64,000 nucleotides of DNA from assembly GCF_000732195.1 (NCBI RefSeq), contig NZ_JNNU01000002.1:886881-950880 (forward strand), written 5' to 3'. Shown here piece by piece: positions 36,110-44,967 of the stretch. The notes under the pieces were generated by a model. The model made no database searches. It was not told where the DNA came from and saw only the letters and a program-made list of their open reading frames with translations. The first letter of the stretch is position 1. Each line of letters starts with the position of its first letter. Position numbers and translations under genes: made by a program. This DNA is from Neorhizobium vignae (lineage in GTDB: Bacteria; Pseudomonadota; Alphaproteobacteria; Rhizobiales; Rhizobiaceae).

Positions 36110-37318
36110 TCACGTTTGCACGGTCGAAACGGCCGGCAGGTCTGCCGGCGACGAAACGTTGGGATGTAAGGCCGCGAGCCGCGAGACAAGCGCGCGGCAA
36201 TCCGCCGGCCCGGTCACCCACTGGCTGCGCTCCACGGCGGCAAGCCGGGAAAAAAGGTCAAGGTAACGCGCGTCCGTCATCTCGTTGAACAGCGCTTCGA
36301 GGGTTTCTGCCGTCACCTGATTGCGCACCAGGCCGATGCCGCGCTTGCCGATGAAGCGGCCGGTCTCGGTGCCTGCCAGCGCGATCGGAACCGCGCCGTG
36401 CAGCCCGCCTTCATAGAGCCGGTTCGGCAGCAGCCAGCTGGAATTCAGCCCTTCCTCGAAGAAATCGATCGCCCAGGTGAACTGCACGTCGCCATAGATC
36501 GCAGAAAGATCCTCGGGATTGCGGTAGGCACCGTGGAACTCGACATGCGGGGCGGCAGCAACTTTCGCATCGAAATCGTCGAACTCGCTGTAAGCCGGGC
36601 GGCCGCGCAACACGATCTCGACCTTTCCGTCCATGCGGGCCGCGAAGTCGATCAGCATATCGAGCGACTTGCGGCAGCGGATCGCGCCAAACCAGCCGAT
36701 CCGCCAGGGCCTCCCCGGCTCTGGGGGGCGGGGCTGGAGCGGCCCGGAAACCAGTTCCGGATCGAGGGCAAGCACCTTGTTTTCCAGAAGCAGAACCGGC
36801 AGGTCGAGGCCGGAACGCGGCTTGAAGAAATTTTCCACGAAAGCCGGGGAGCTGGTGATCAGCAGGCTGGCGCCGCGGCCGAAAAACAGCTGCGCCTGGC
36901 GCATCAGGCGGCCCTTCATTCCCTCGTCGAGAAGCAGGCGGTGAATATCGAGGCATTCGTAGACGACGGGAACCTGGCGGCTGAACATGGACGCGGCGCG
37001 TCCGGCAAGCGCCAGCGTCTCCAGATTACGGGCGATGATGACGTCGGGGACGGCGATATCAGCCAGGGTCCGCTTGAGCCTCATGCGGGCGGCAAGAACT
37101 GCTCCGATACGCTGCGCAAACCGCCCGTCCGCGGTCTGCCCGAGTGAAACGGTCGTCACATCCCGCTCGTCGGCAAGCACGTTCGAGCCGCGCTCGAAGC
37201 CCGCGACGGTGACGGCCGCACCGCCGGCCTTCAAGGTCAGCACCCGCCGCCGTATGGCCGCGTCGGCCATGTCATGCGCGAGATAGAGAACGTTCAATGT
37301 CAAATCGTCCAACTCCAT
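36110..37318 (-). CDS. exoL: Succinoglycan glycosyltransferase, GT-B type
   Basis: 402 residues with a two-domain GT-B-like arrangement: an N-terminal domain (LYLAHDMADAAIRRRVLTLK, VIIARNLETLALAG) and a C-terminal nucleotide-sugar domain (RIGWFGAIRCRKSLDMLIDF, NRLYEGGLHGAVPIAL). ExoL in Sinorhizobium adds the third sugar of the repeat. Length (about 400) and place between exoA and exoK agree. A CCGCCCGGGCGG palindrome lies in the 20-bp gap to exoK. Confidence 0.87.
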   Translation of the reverse strand: MELDDLTLNVLYLAHDMADAAIRRRVLTLKAGGAAVTVAGFERGSNVLADERDVTTVSLGQTADGRFAQRIGAVLAARMRLKRTLADIAVPDVIIARNLETLALAGRAASMFSRQVPVVYECLDIHRLLLDEGMKGRLMRQAQLFFGRGASLLITSSPAFVENFFKPRSGLDLPVLLLENKVLALDPELVSGPLQPRPPEPGRPWRIGWFGAIRCRKSLDMLIDFAARMDGKVEIVLRGRPAYSEFDDFDAKVAAAPHVEFHGAYRNPEDLSAIYGDVQFTWAIDFFEEGLNSSWLLPNRLYEGGLHGAVPIALAGTETGRFIGKRGIGLVRNQVTAETLEALFNEMTDARYLDLFSRLAAVERSQWVTGPADCRALVSRLAALHPNVSSPADLPAVSTVQT

Positions 37319-37338
37319 TGTCGAGCCGCCCGGGCGGT

Positions 37339-38136
37339 TCAGCCGAGCGTGCAGAGCACGGATTCAGGAAAGCGGCATTTCTCGCCGATCGCGGTAAAGG
37401 AGATCCGGTCCACGGTCATCGAGGTCGGCTGGGTGTAGGAGAATGCGCCCATCCACTGTTTGAGCGTGTCGGTTCCCCATAGGCTGAGAAAGATCTTCTG
37501 GGGGTTTTGCGGGATCTTCGTCTTGTCCGTCACTTCATGGACGAGCTTGCCGTTCACGAAGTAGCGGAGGCGGCTCTCCTCCCAGATGAAGGCATAGTCG
37601 TTGAAGCCCTGGTCCGCGCCGCCCGCGACCGGCACGAGCTTCTCGTTGTTGCCCTTCGCGGAAACATACTGATTGAGCTGGACCTGGCCGGTATTCTTGC
37701 CGAGCACTTCGAAGTCGATCTCGTCATGCGGTTTCTTGTCGGTCGGGCCGATATAGGTGAAGAACGCCGAATTGAGCCCTGAGCCCGTCGCGGATTTCAT
37801 GCGCACCTCGTAGGTCCCATACCCAAAGCGCGCCCTGGTCTGGATTTCACCGCATGCGAAGTCGCGATCGCCGGTCTTGTCTCCGGTGAAGCTGAGCTGC
37901 AGCGCGCCGCCCTCGACCTTCACCTGCTTCTTCGACCAGGTGCAGTTCTGGTGCTTGCCGTTGTTCCAGCCGTCCGAGACGTACCAGATGGAACGATCGA
38001 GGCTATCGAAGTTCTCCACGAAGGACTGACCCGCAGCACCCTGTTGGGCGTATGCTGCGGGAGAGAGGAGTCCAGACACCGCGGCAGCGATGATAACCTG
38101 GCAGGTTAGTTGAATCTGTCTGGCCTTGGCCGTCAT
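37339..38136 (-). CDS. exoK: Secreted endo-beta-glycanase, glycoside hydrolase family 16
   Basis: 265 residues. Residues 1-30 are a signal peptide ending AYA-QQ. The GH16 active site is intact: E139 (nucleophile), D141 and E143 (acid/base) in HDEIDFEVLG. ExoK cuts nascent succinoglycan to give low-molecular-weight forms and is exported by a type I system in Sinorhizobium; here a Sec signal is visible. It lies between exoH and exoL as in Sinorhizobium. Confidence 0.93.
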   Translation of the reverse strand: MTAKARQIQLTCQVIIAAAVSGLLSPAAYAQQGAAGQSFVENFDSLDRSIWYVSDGWNNGKHQNCTWSKKQVKVEGGALQLSFTGDKTGDRDFACGEIQTRARFGYGTYEVRMKSATGSGLNSAFFTYIGPTDKKPHDEIDFEVLGKNTGQVQLNQYVSAKGNNEKLVPVAGGADQGFNDYAFIWEESRLRYFVNGKLVHEVTDKTKIPQNPQKIFLSLWGTDTLKQWMGAFSYTQPTSMTVDRISFTAIGEKCRFPESVLCTLG

Positions 38137-38159
38137 GTTTCACCTATGCTGTTGCGTCA

Positions 38160-39296
38160 TTAAGGGTTCGCCGGGATGGTTTGCCTGGCGGGTGAGTGGG
38201 ACTTGGCGGCCGCCGAAAGCTTGGCCTTGCGACCGCGGCTGCCCGTCAACACCTCGTACAGACCGCGCATTCTGCGCGAGAAGAGACGATTGCTGACAAG
38301 AAGAATGAGGAAGCTTCCGCCGACCGCGGCCGCATAGAAGACGGGATAAAGGGCATCCCCTGCCACCCGGTTCCACACCATCCACATCACGACGAGCAGC
38401 GGGTAGTGGGCGCAGAACATCCAGAAGCTCAGGCTTCCGGTGGCTGCAAGCCGCTGGCCGACCCAGGAACGGATGACGATCGCCGACATCAGCCAGAAGC
38501 CGCCGGCGCCGACAATCGAAAGCGCACTGCGCGCCATGTCGAGAGGCCAGGGGAAATCCGGGCCGGTCCAGTAGAGGCCGATGGACAGCAGCACGGCAGC
38601 GGCAAGCATCGCAGCCGTACCCAGCACCGCATACCGGTCCGCAACCTTGAGATCCACCCGGTTGAGCGCCAGGAAGATGCCGAGGGTGAAGCTGAACAGG
38701 ATCGATTTCTTCAGGACGATGCCGAGCATCAACGCGGGCGTGATCGCCAGCAGGAACAGCACGCCAAGCGTCACCGCCGGAAAGCGCCGCACCGACATGG
38801 CAAGGATCGGCGACAGGATGATGCAGACGATCAGGTCGCGAAGAAAGTAGAGAGGAATATTGATCGGCAACCCTTCCGTGGCCAGTGCATTGCTCAAGAA
38901 ATCCCGCGTCGAAAGGTTCCAGAGATCAGGGAAATACCCAAACCCGATTCCCATGGGCTGGACGACGAGCACGGCTGCAAGCAGACCGAGGTTCCATAAT
39001 AGAAAAGGCACCAGGACAGTCCTTGCCTTGGAGCGAAGCGTCTTGGCATAGTCGAACGCCTCCCAGCCACGCTGGAACAGCAGGTAGCCGGAAATCGCGC
39101 TGAGGCACGGCACGCCGATACGGAAAAGGCTATCCCCGAGGAAAACCCTGAACCAATCGAACAGACCATTCAGCCCCAGGAAGGGGCTGGTCGCGGGATC
39201 GTGCGGCACGTGGACGAAAAGTATGCCGGAGATCAGCAGGATACGCATCAGATTGATACGGGAGGATATGTTTGGATCGAGAGTCAAACGAGTCAC
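38160..39296 (-). CDS. exoH: Succinoglycan succinyltransferase, acyltransferase family 3
   Basis: 378 residues with about ten membrane segments. The first segment holds INLMRILLISGILFVHVPHD, with the conserved histidine of acyltransferase-3 proteins. The start is a GTG at 39296 with AAGG close before it; a TTG nine bp further in has better spacing. ExoH adds succinyl groups to succinoglycan in the inner membrane, which is needed for correct processing and for symbiosis in Sinorhizobium. It is the first gene of the minus-strand exo block, so its promoter must lie in the 828-bp region upstream. Confidence 0.88.
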   Translation of the reverse strand: MTRLTLDPNISSRINLMRILLISGILFVHVPHDPATSPFLGLNGLFDWFRVFLGDSLFRIGVPCLSAISGYLLFQRGWEAFDYAKTLRSKARTVLVPFLLWNLGLLAAVLVVQPMGIGFGYFPDLWNLSTRDFLSNALATEGLPINIPLYFLRDLIVCIILSPILAMSVRRFPAVTLGVLFLLAITPALMLGIVLKKSILFSFTLGIFLALNRVDLKVADRYAVLGTAAMLAAAVLLSIGLYWTGPDFPWPLDMARSALSIVGAGGFWLMSAIVIRSWVGQRLAATGSLSFWMFCAHYPLLVVMWMVWNRVAGDALYPVFYAAAVGGSFLILLVSNRLFSRRMRGLYEVLTGSRGRKAKLSAAAKSHSPARQTIPANP

Positions 39297-40124
39297 CCTT
39301 TTTGGGCAGTGCCTCCCGTCACCACCATTTCAATCAGAGCAGACTTGAGCCCGCAGTCACGCAAAAAGGATCAGGCCGAGTTTGGCACAAAATGTGGCAG
39401 CGCAGCAAAAAAGCAACCTGCGCGTAAATACCGGGGCGCGAAGAAGCATCCGCCCCGGCGTCGGATACGGCTTCGGGGACTTATGGTTTTCAAGGGTTCA
39501 GAGCCTACTTCAGGGCTCCCAATGCTGCACCGCAAAAGCACAAAAAAATATTTTTGCAATAGGCCGAAACGGCTAAACCTTTCGTATCCATGTACCTCCA
39601 CGCCCTGAAGCGGACTTTGAATGTGGCAAAATCTGGGCAAATCTGGGACATAATCGGATGAAGGCCCCGCCGGCTTCGTCGTCCCGATCCGCGGCGGCGG
39701 GCGGCATCGAAAATATTTTGCAAACAGCGCGTTCAATCAGCGAATAAGCAGCAATTGACGGGTTTGCCCCCCGGCTGTACCGCCGCTTACCGCCTCCAGC
39801 TAACGGTTCGTTAACTGCGCTATGAAGATGCCCAGGGCCATCGGCAGATCATCGCGAAAACAGCGCCAGCGTAGTGCCCCGGGGACCGATCCGAGGTCTT
39901 CTCAGGCCCGCAGTCTTGCCAGATTGCAGTCCGTGACAAATTTCAGCCTGAATGTAACGGTCTTTGATAACGCGTTCGGCCGACGCCAGTGTGATCGTCC
40001 TGGCGGTCGCCATATGATCAAATCCTGTTACGGGAGGTCATTCGATACGGCAGCGCACTGCCGGCAACCCGGGGCCCGACAAACGTCTGAGGCTTGTAAT
40101 TCTTTGAAAAGGCAGGGGCAAAAC
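39297..40124. other. 828-bp gene-free region between exoH and exoW (exoI/exoT position)
   Basis: No frame in either strand resembles a protein. In Sinorhizobium exoI and exoT (the flippase) lie here. The sequence is lower in GC than its surroundings and contains two similar AT palindromes with a shared flank, ATATTTTTGCAA near 39548 and ATATTTTGCAAA near 39712. It must carry the divergent promoters of exoH and exoW. The many Ts and As fit binding by a MucR/Ros-type regulator, but no site can be proven by eye. Confidence 0.7.
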
Positions 40125-41093
40125 ATGGCGACGTTCACGGTTGTTATCCCATTTTTCCAAAAAGAAGCCGGCATTCTCCGCCGCGCACTGAAATCGATTT
40201 TCGATCAGAGCTATCAGGACTTCGATATAATCATCGTCGACGACGAGTCGCCCCTCTCCGCAGATATGGAGCTTCAAGGCACTGAAGATGCTTGGAGATC
40301 CCGTATCCGGGTAATCCGCCAGCAGAACGGCGGGCCGGGTGCGGCACGCAATACCGGCCTCGACAACATCCACGCTGCCACTCGTTACGCGGCGCTTCTC
40401 GATTCGGACGACGTCTGGCTGCCGGATCATCTGAAGAATGCGTTTGAGAGCATGACCCGCTTCGATGCCGAGTGCTACTGGGCCTCGATGCAGGCAAGCG
40501 CCGAGTTCTACTACCACTTCGGCATGGCCGAACTCGAACAGACGGAAGGCGGTACGCGGCTTTCTGAAAGCCCGCTCCTGATCGAAATGCCGGATCTCGC
40601 AAGCGTCATGCTGAAGAACTGGAGTTTCCTGCATCTCTCTTGCATGGTCATCGCCCGGCCGGTCTTCGAAACGGTCCGTTTCGAACCCTCGCTACGGCTG
40701 GCGGCCGAAGACGTACTGTTCTTCGTCGACTGCATCCTGAAATCGAAGCGAACCCTGCTCTGCGACGAGGAGGGTGCGGTTCGCGGTATGGGTCTCAACA
40801 TCTTCCACAGCATCGACAATCGCTCCCCGCAGTTCCTGCGACAGCAGTTCAACACCTGGGTGGCGCTCGATACGCTGGAGGAGCGTTTCCGTTCGCGCCC
40901 CAGTGACGTCGCCTCGATCGCATCCTACAAGAACACGGCCCGGCGGCAGGCCCTCTGGAGCCAGGCCGGACGGGTGAAACGCCGCCAGGCGCCGGACCTC
41001 GGCCTGCTCGCCCGGTGGGTGATGCGCGATCCCGCGCTGATCCGGGCAGCATTCGAACTCGGGGCCGGCAAGCTCGGCCGCAACGCACGCTAA
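40125..41093 (+). CDS. exoW: Succinoglycan glucosyltransferase, family 2
   Basis: 322 residues from the ATG at 40125 with AGGGG 8 bp upstream; the open frame extends 300 bp further but without coding character. Family 2 marks are FTVVIPFFQKEAGILRRALK, IIIVDDESP and ALLDSDDVWLPDHL. ExoW of Sinorhizobium adds terminal beta-1,3 glucose residues of the side chain. It is followed 44 bp later by exoV, as expected. The opposite orientation to exoH is also as in Sinorhizobium. Confidence 0.87.
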   Translation: MATFTVVIPFFQKEAGILRRALKSIFDQSYQDFDIIIVDDESPLSADMELQGTEDAWRSRIRVIRQQNGGPGAARNTGLDNIHAATRYAALLDSDDVWLPDHLKNAFESMTRFDAECYWASMQASAEFYYHFGMAELEQTEGGTRLSESPLLIEMPDLASVMLKNWSFLHLSCMVIARPVFETVRFEPSLRLAAEDVLFFVDCILKSKRTLLCDEEGAVRGMGLNIFHSIDNRSPQFLRQQFNTWVALDTLEERFRSRPSDVASIASYKNTARRQALWSQAGRVKRRQAPDLGLLARWVMRDPALIRAAFELGAGKLGRNAR

Positions 41094-41137
41094 ATGCCTG
41101 TGTTTCCTTTTAATTCCATCATCCCACGGAGGCCCGC

Positions 41138-42079
41138 ATGAAAGCGTACTACTGGGAATCACATCACGGCAATTTCGGCGACGACCTCAATCTCTGGCTC
41201 TGGGATGCGTTGCTTCCCGGTTTTCGGGACGTCCACCCCGAGATCCTGCTGGTCGGCGTCGGCACCGTACTCAATCCGGTCCTGCTGCCTGCTGGCCAGA
41301 AGAAGCTGGTCATCGGCAGCGGTTACGGTTATGGCACGCCGCCTGATGTAACTGACGCGGCGGGATGGGACGTGCGGGCGGTCCGCGGACCAATGACGGC
41401 GGCCAAGCTCGGCATTTCACCCGACAAGGCGATCACCGACCCGGCAGTGATGATCGCCGACATGCCGGAATTCCAGAACCTGCCGAAAATTCACAAGAAG
41501 ACCTTCATTCCACATTGGGAATCCGCGGAATTCGGCATGTGGAACGCCGTCTGCGAGCCCGTCGGCCTCACCTATCTCGATCCGCGCGGCGAGGCGAAAT
41601 CGGTCATCCGCCACATCGCCCAGTCGGAGCTGATCATCGCCGAATCCATGCACGGTGCGATCCTCGCGGATGCCTTCCGGGTGCCGTGGGTGGCCGTCAG
41701 CAGCTCCCGTTCCATCAACAATTTCAAATGGAACGACTGGGCTGCATCGGTGGGGACGGTTTACCAACCTCGCTACGTGCCAGTCTCCACCCGCGCAGAA
41801 GCGGTGGCCAAGCGTTCGCGCTTCTGGGGCTTCAGCTTCGACGGTCAGCAACCCGCCCATGAGGCGGCGTCGGAGCCGCACAGCGGCGAGGTCATTACCC
41901 GGACGCCCTCGCGGACCGGCCTTCGCGGCATGGCGAAGCAGTTGCTTGCAGCTCCGTCGGTGCTTGCGCTCTGGCAGGCAAGCCGCGCGGAACCGCGGCT
42001 CAGCCCCGTCGAGGTTCTGAACGAGCGCAAGGAAAGCTTCCGGACGATGCTGGAAGGGATACGCCGCGACTATTTTTGA
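41138..42079 (+). CDS. exoV: Succinoglycan pyruvyltransferase
   Basis: 313 residues of the polysaccharide pyruvyl transferase family. Characteristic stretches are GNFGDDLNLWLWD at the N-terminus, VRGPMTAAKLGI, and ESMHGAILADAFRVPWVAV, which is the conserved SxHGxxxA core. GGAGG precedes the start. ExoV adds the ketal-linked pyruvate to the last glucose of the side chain, a step needed for polymerisation and export. The tail overlaps the convergent exoU by 10 bp. Confidence 0.92.
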   Translation: MKAYYWESHHGNFGDDLNLWLWDALLPGFRDVHPEILLVGVGTVLNPVLLPAGQKKLVIGSGYGYGTPPDVTDAAGWDVRAVRGPMTAAKLGISPDKAITDPAVMIADMPEFQNLPKIHKKTFIPHWESAEFGMWNAVCEPVGLTYLDPRGEAKSVIRHIAQSELIIAESMHGAILADAFRVPWVAVSSSRSINNFKWNDWAASVGTVYQPRYVPVSTRAEAVAKRSRFWGFSFDGQQPAHEAASEPHSGEVITRTPSRTGLRGMAKQLLAAPSVLALWQASRAEPRLSPVEVLNERKESFRTMLEGIRRDYF

Positions 42080-43074
42080 GCGGCAGGTATGCCGGGCAGA
42101 AGATAGCGCATGCCGACCGGCTGTGCCTGCGGCTTGGACGACCCGGCGCGCAGGAGATCGAGCTTGTCGAGGAAGATGCCCGTCGCAACGGCCGGCAGGA
42201 CCTGTGGGCGGGAGAGCAGGTGCCGGATGGCCGCGCCATTCCCCGCCTGCGACTTGATGTCGAGGAACGCGCGCAACTCGTATCGGTCGCGCGTATGGTC
42301 GCGATGCCGGACGATTACCGCCCTTTCCTCTTTGCTGAGCGCCGGGTCTGCCAGGAGCGCGTCGTCCGCCTCGTAGAATTTGCGCAGGTCGTCGGTATGA
42401 TGCCGGCTGCTCAGCGAATCCTGGCGCACGATGGCGCCGTAGCCGCAATGCTCGATCACCTTGTAGCGCGCGCCCTTGGCGAGCGCCCGGGCGTAGAAGT
42501 CGTAATCCTCGCCGAAACGCATGTTCTCGTCGTAGCGGAGGCCGTGGGCGTCGAGGAACGCCCGGCTCATCACAGGCTTCAGGAAGCCGGTCTCGCCGCG
42601 TTTGACACCGCGCCTGGAGATGTTTCCTTCCACGAATTCGACAAGCGACATGGTCCGCGCCCGGGTCTCGAACCGTTCTGGACGGACGGGCTCGCTCGGT
42701 TCGTAGATGAAGGCGATATTGTCGGCGATGAGGTCCCAGTCCTCCTCCTCCAGCATCGGCGCGAAGCGGCCGGGGAAAAAGAAGTCGTCGGCATCGAGGA
42801 TGCCGATCAGCGGCGCGCTCGATATGGCAATCGCATGATTGCGGGCAGCTGAGGGGCCGCGATTCTTTTCGAACGAAACAACGGTGAGCCGTCCCGACTT
42901 GTCGTCGGCCTTGCGCGCGACATCGGCGGTGCCGTCGGTCGAGCCGTCATCGACCACCACGACCTCGCTGACCCGAGCCTCGTTCAAGGCGGATTGGATC
43001 GCGATTCCAATCGTTTCCACGGCATTCTTGACCGCGATGATGACGCAGATCGTCTGAGAAGCGTTTTCCGCCAT
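42070..43074 (-). CDS. exoU: Succinoglycan glycosyltransferase, family 2
   Basis: 334 residues from the ATG at 43074 (GGAG six bp before); an ATG 12 bp further upstream is possible. Family 2 marks are CVIIAVKNAVETIGIAIQ, VVVDDGSTDGT and GILDADDFFFPGRF. ExoU of Sinorhizobium adds the sixth sugar, a beta-1,6 glucose. Its overall plan resembles exoO in the same cluster, as expected of paralogues. Gene order exoW-V-U-X is preserved. Confidence 0.87.
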   Translation of the reverse strand: MAENASQTICVIIAVKNAVETIGIAIQSALNEARVSEVVVVDDGSTDGTADVARKADDKSGRLTVVSFEKNRGPSAARNHAIAISSAPLIGILDADDFFFPGRFAPMLEEEDWDLIADNIAFIYEPSEPVRPERFETRARTMSLVEFVEGNISRRGVKRGETGFLKPVMSRAFLDAHGLRYDENMRFGEDYDFYARALAKGARYKVIEHCGYGAIVRQDSLSSRHHTDDLRKFYEADDALLADPALSKEERAVIVRHRDHTRDRYELRAFLDIKSQAGNGAAIRHLLSRPQVLPAVATGIFLDKLDLLRAGSSKPQAQPVGMRYLLPGIPAAQK

Positions 43075-43161
43075 AGCCCACTCCATGTTGCATCGCGACG
43101 CAACTATGGGCCCAGGAAAATGGCCCTCGTGTGAAACTGGCAGAAAAAAGCGCGATTTCGT

Positions 43162-43458
43162 TCAGGTATCGCCGGCCGGGAGGTGCGGAGCGGGATCGGT
43201 ACGCAACCCGTCACGCCGGCTGCCGTCCTTAGAGCTTTTGGGCGTCGCAGCGGAATCCGAAGTTACGCCTGAATCCCGCAACTGCCTTTCACGGCGCACC
43301 AGATAGAGGATGGCGACGAAATATCCCGCCTGGATCAGGACGGCACAGATCAAGGTCTGCATAAATGCCGTATAGAGCGACCCCGTGATAAAGTACGCAG
43401 CCACCGCGAACACGAGCAGAGTCCCTGTCATGCTGATAAAGACGCGCGGCGCGTACAT
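43162..43458 (-). CDS. exoX: Exopolysaccharide production repressor ExoX
   Basis: 98 residues, a small inner-membrane protein with two hydrophobic segments (about residues 8-26 and 34-54) and a charged, Ser/Arg-rich tail. The start MYAPRVFISMTGTLLVFAVA is recognisable as ExoX/PsiA-type. ExoX lowers succinoglycan synthesis after transcription, probably by acting on ExoY. It diverges from exoY, and the ratio of the two genes sets output. AGGAAGG precedes the start. Confidence 0.93.
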   Translation of the reverse strand: MYAPRVFISMTGTLLVFAVAAYFITGSLYTAFMQTLICAVLIQAGYFVAILYLVRRERQLRDSGVTSDSAATPKSSKDGSRRDGLRTDPAPHLPAGDT

Positions 43459-44184
43459 GATCCTTCCTCCCGAACATAAATGTTCTGCTCTTGGCTTTCA
43501 GGCTCCTCTCCCGATAGATCAACCATATGAGTCTGGCGAAGAGGATTCAAGTTTTCCGATCCCGATAGTGCCAGCTATTGGTGAAACTTTCGTAAGGTCG
43601 TCGAGGTTCCCCATAAATACTGCAGGCAATGGATCGATCTCTATCTCTCGACCACAAGCCTCCCGCCTCGATTTTGCCATATTTTTGCCCGGATTGCACC
43701 AGGTTGGAACGAATTCCGCCGCCGGTTCTCTCAACCCACGTCAAACCCGATCAACTTTTGTTACAAAGCTCACGCGAACCCGCCAACCATTGTTGCGCTG
43801 CAGCATTGTATTGCGACGCAACAGGAGTGGGCCTTTGGTCCCAGGTGCAAGCTACTTTGGTCCCCCTCGCCAAGAAGCTGCGCGTTTTATGACTAGGCGA
43901 CCGACAGGAGAGAGCGCAGGGATAAGTTTGGACCAAGATGCGAATATTCGCTACGTGGCCAATTTTACACGCCTTCTACAGTATTGACTGTACTTCCCGC
44001 GTATATCTCCCAAGTTGTTTCCGCCCAATCGCGGGTGGGGAATCGCCCTCCGCCCCCTGCCCGAGGGGTTGGCGGAAAAGTTTGATCTTCATCAAATTGC
44101 GAACACAGATTTATTATCACATTAACGCTCAATGACGCGCCGTAATGGCACCGACTATCGCAAAACCTAAGTGGAGTTCACTCT
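43459..44184. promoter_or_regulatory. 726-bp exoX-exoY intergenic regulatory region
   Basis: No protein-coding frame is convincing here. The region must hold the divergent promoters of exoX and exoY. One feature is the near-palindrome TTGCGACGCAA at 43810-43820; a related GCGACGCAAC also occurs at 43095, upstream of exoU, followed in both places by a GGGCC block. A GC-rich hairpin candidate lies near 44045-44075. Long exoX-exoY regions in rhizobia bind MucR and respond to ChvI and other regulators; no such site is proven by eye. Confidence 0.6.
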
Positions 44185-44865
44185 ATGAAGTCAGCGACAC
44201 GTTCGGCAGGTTCGCCGTTCTCAACGTCAGACCAAGCCCGCATGACTCTCCCAACTGGGGGCTTGGTAAAACGCAGCTTCGATATCACCGCCGCCGTTCT
44301 AGCCCTTATCCTGTTCAGTCCGATCTTCCTGATGATCGCGGCGTTGGTGAAGTTTACAGACCATGGCCCTATTCTCTATGGCCATCCCCGGATCGGCCAT
44401 AACGGCCGAACCTTCAAATGCCTCAAGTTCCGCACGATGGCCGTGAATGGCGACGAAGTCCTGCGAAACCACCTGAAAGCCAACCCGCAAGCCGCGGAGG
44501 AATGGCGAGCGACGCGCAAACTCAAGGCCGACCCCCGCGTGACGGTTGTCGGCACCGTGCTGCGCAAGCTCAGCCTCGACGAGCTTCCGCAGCTTCTCAA
44601 CATTCTGCGGGGTGAAATGAGCGTTGTCGGCCCTCGCCCTGTGGTCGACGAGGAACTGAACCTCTACGACAGCTTTGCAGCCTACTACCTGAGCACACGC
44701 CCGGGCCTCACCGGGCTTTGGCAGATCAGCGGCCGCAATGACGTTTCCTATGACAGCCGTATCGCGTTCGATACCCATTATGTCCAGAACTGGTCGCTTA
44801 TCGGTGATGTCGCCATCATCGTGAAAACGATCCCCGCCGTCTGCATGGCGCGCGGCAGTTACTGA
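44185..44865 (+). CDS. exoY: Undecaprenyl-phosphate galactose phosphotransferase
   Basis: 226 residues of the bacterial sugar-transferase (polyprenyl phosphate glycosyl-1-phosphate transferase) family. One membrane segment (about 30-52) precedes the catalytic core with KCLKFRTMAVNGDEVL, KLSLDELPQLLNILRGEMS and GPRPVVDEEL. It transfers galactose-1-phosphate to the lipid carrier, the first step of succinoglycan synthesis. GGAG lies 10 bp before the ATG. exoF follows after 102 bp. Confidence 0.95.
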   Translation: MKSATRSAGSPFSTSDQARMTLPTGGLVKRSFDITAAVLALILFSPIFLMIAALVKFTDHGPILYGHPRIGHNGRTFKCLKFRTMAVNGDEVLRNHLKANPQAAEEWRATRKLKADPRVTVVGTVLRKLSLDELPQLLNILRGEMSVVGPRPVVDEELNLYDSFAAYYLSTRPGLTGLWQISGRNDVSYDSRIAFDTHYVQNWSLIGDVAIIVKTIPAVCMARGSY

Positions 44866-44967
44866 TCATCCGTTGCCTCTGCTGAAGCGTCGGCCCCTTG
44901 ACGGGATCGGCGATTTTGGCGGGCTTCGAGCGCGGACCTGGTTCCGCGCCTTTTGAAGGAAAAATCC

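Noticed and set aside
43629..43892. An 87-codon plus-strand frame in the exoX-exoY spacer
   Set aside because: No ribosome site, no family resemblance, and composition like non-coding sequence.
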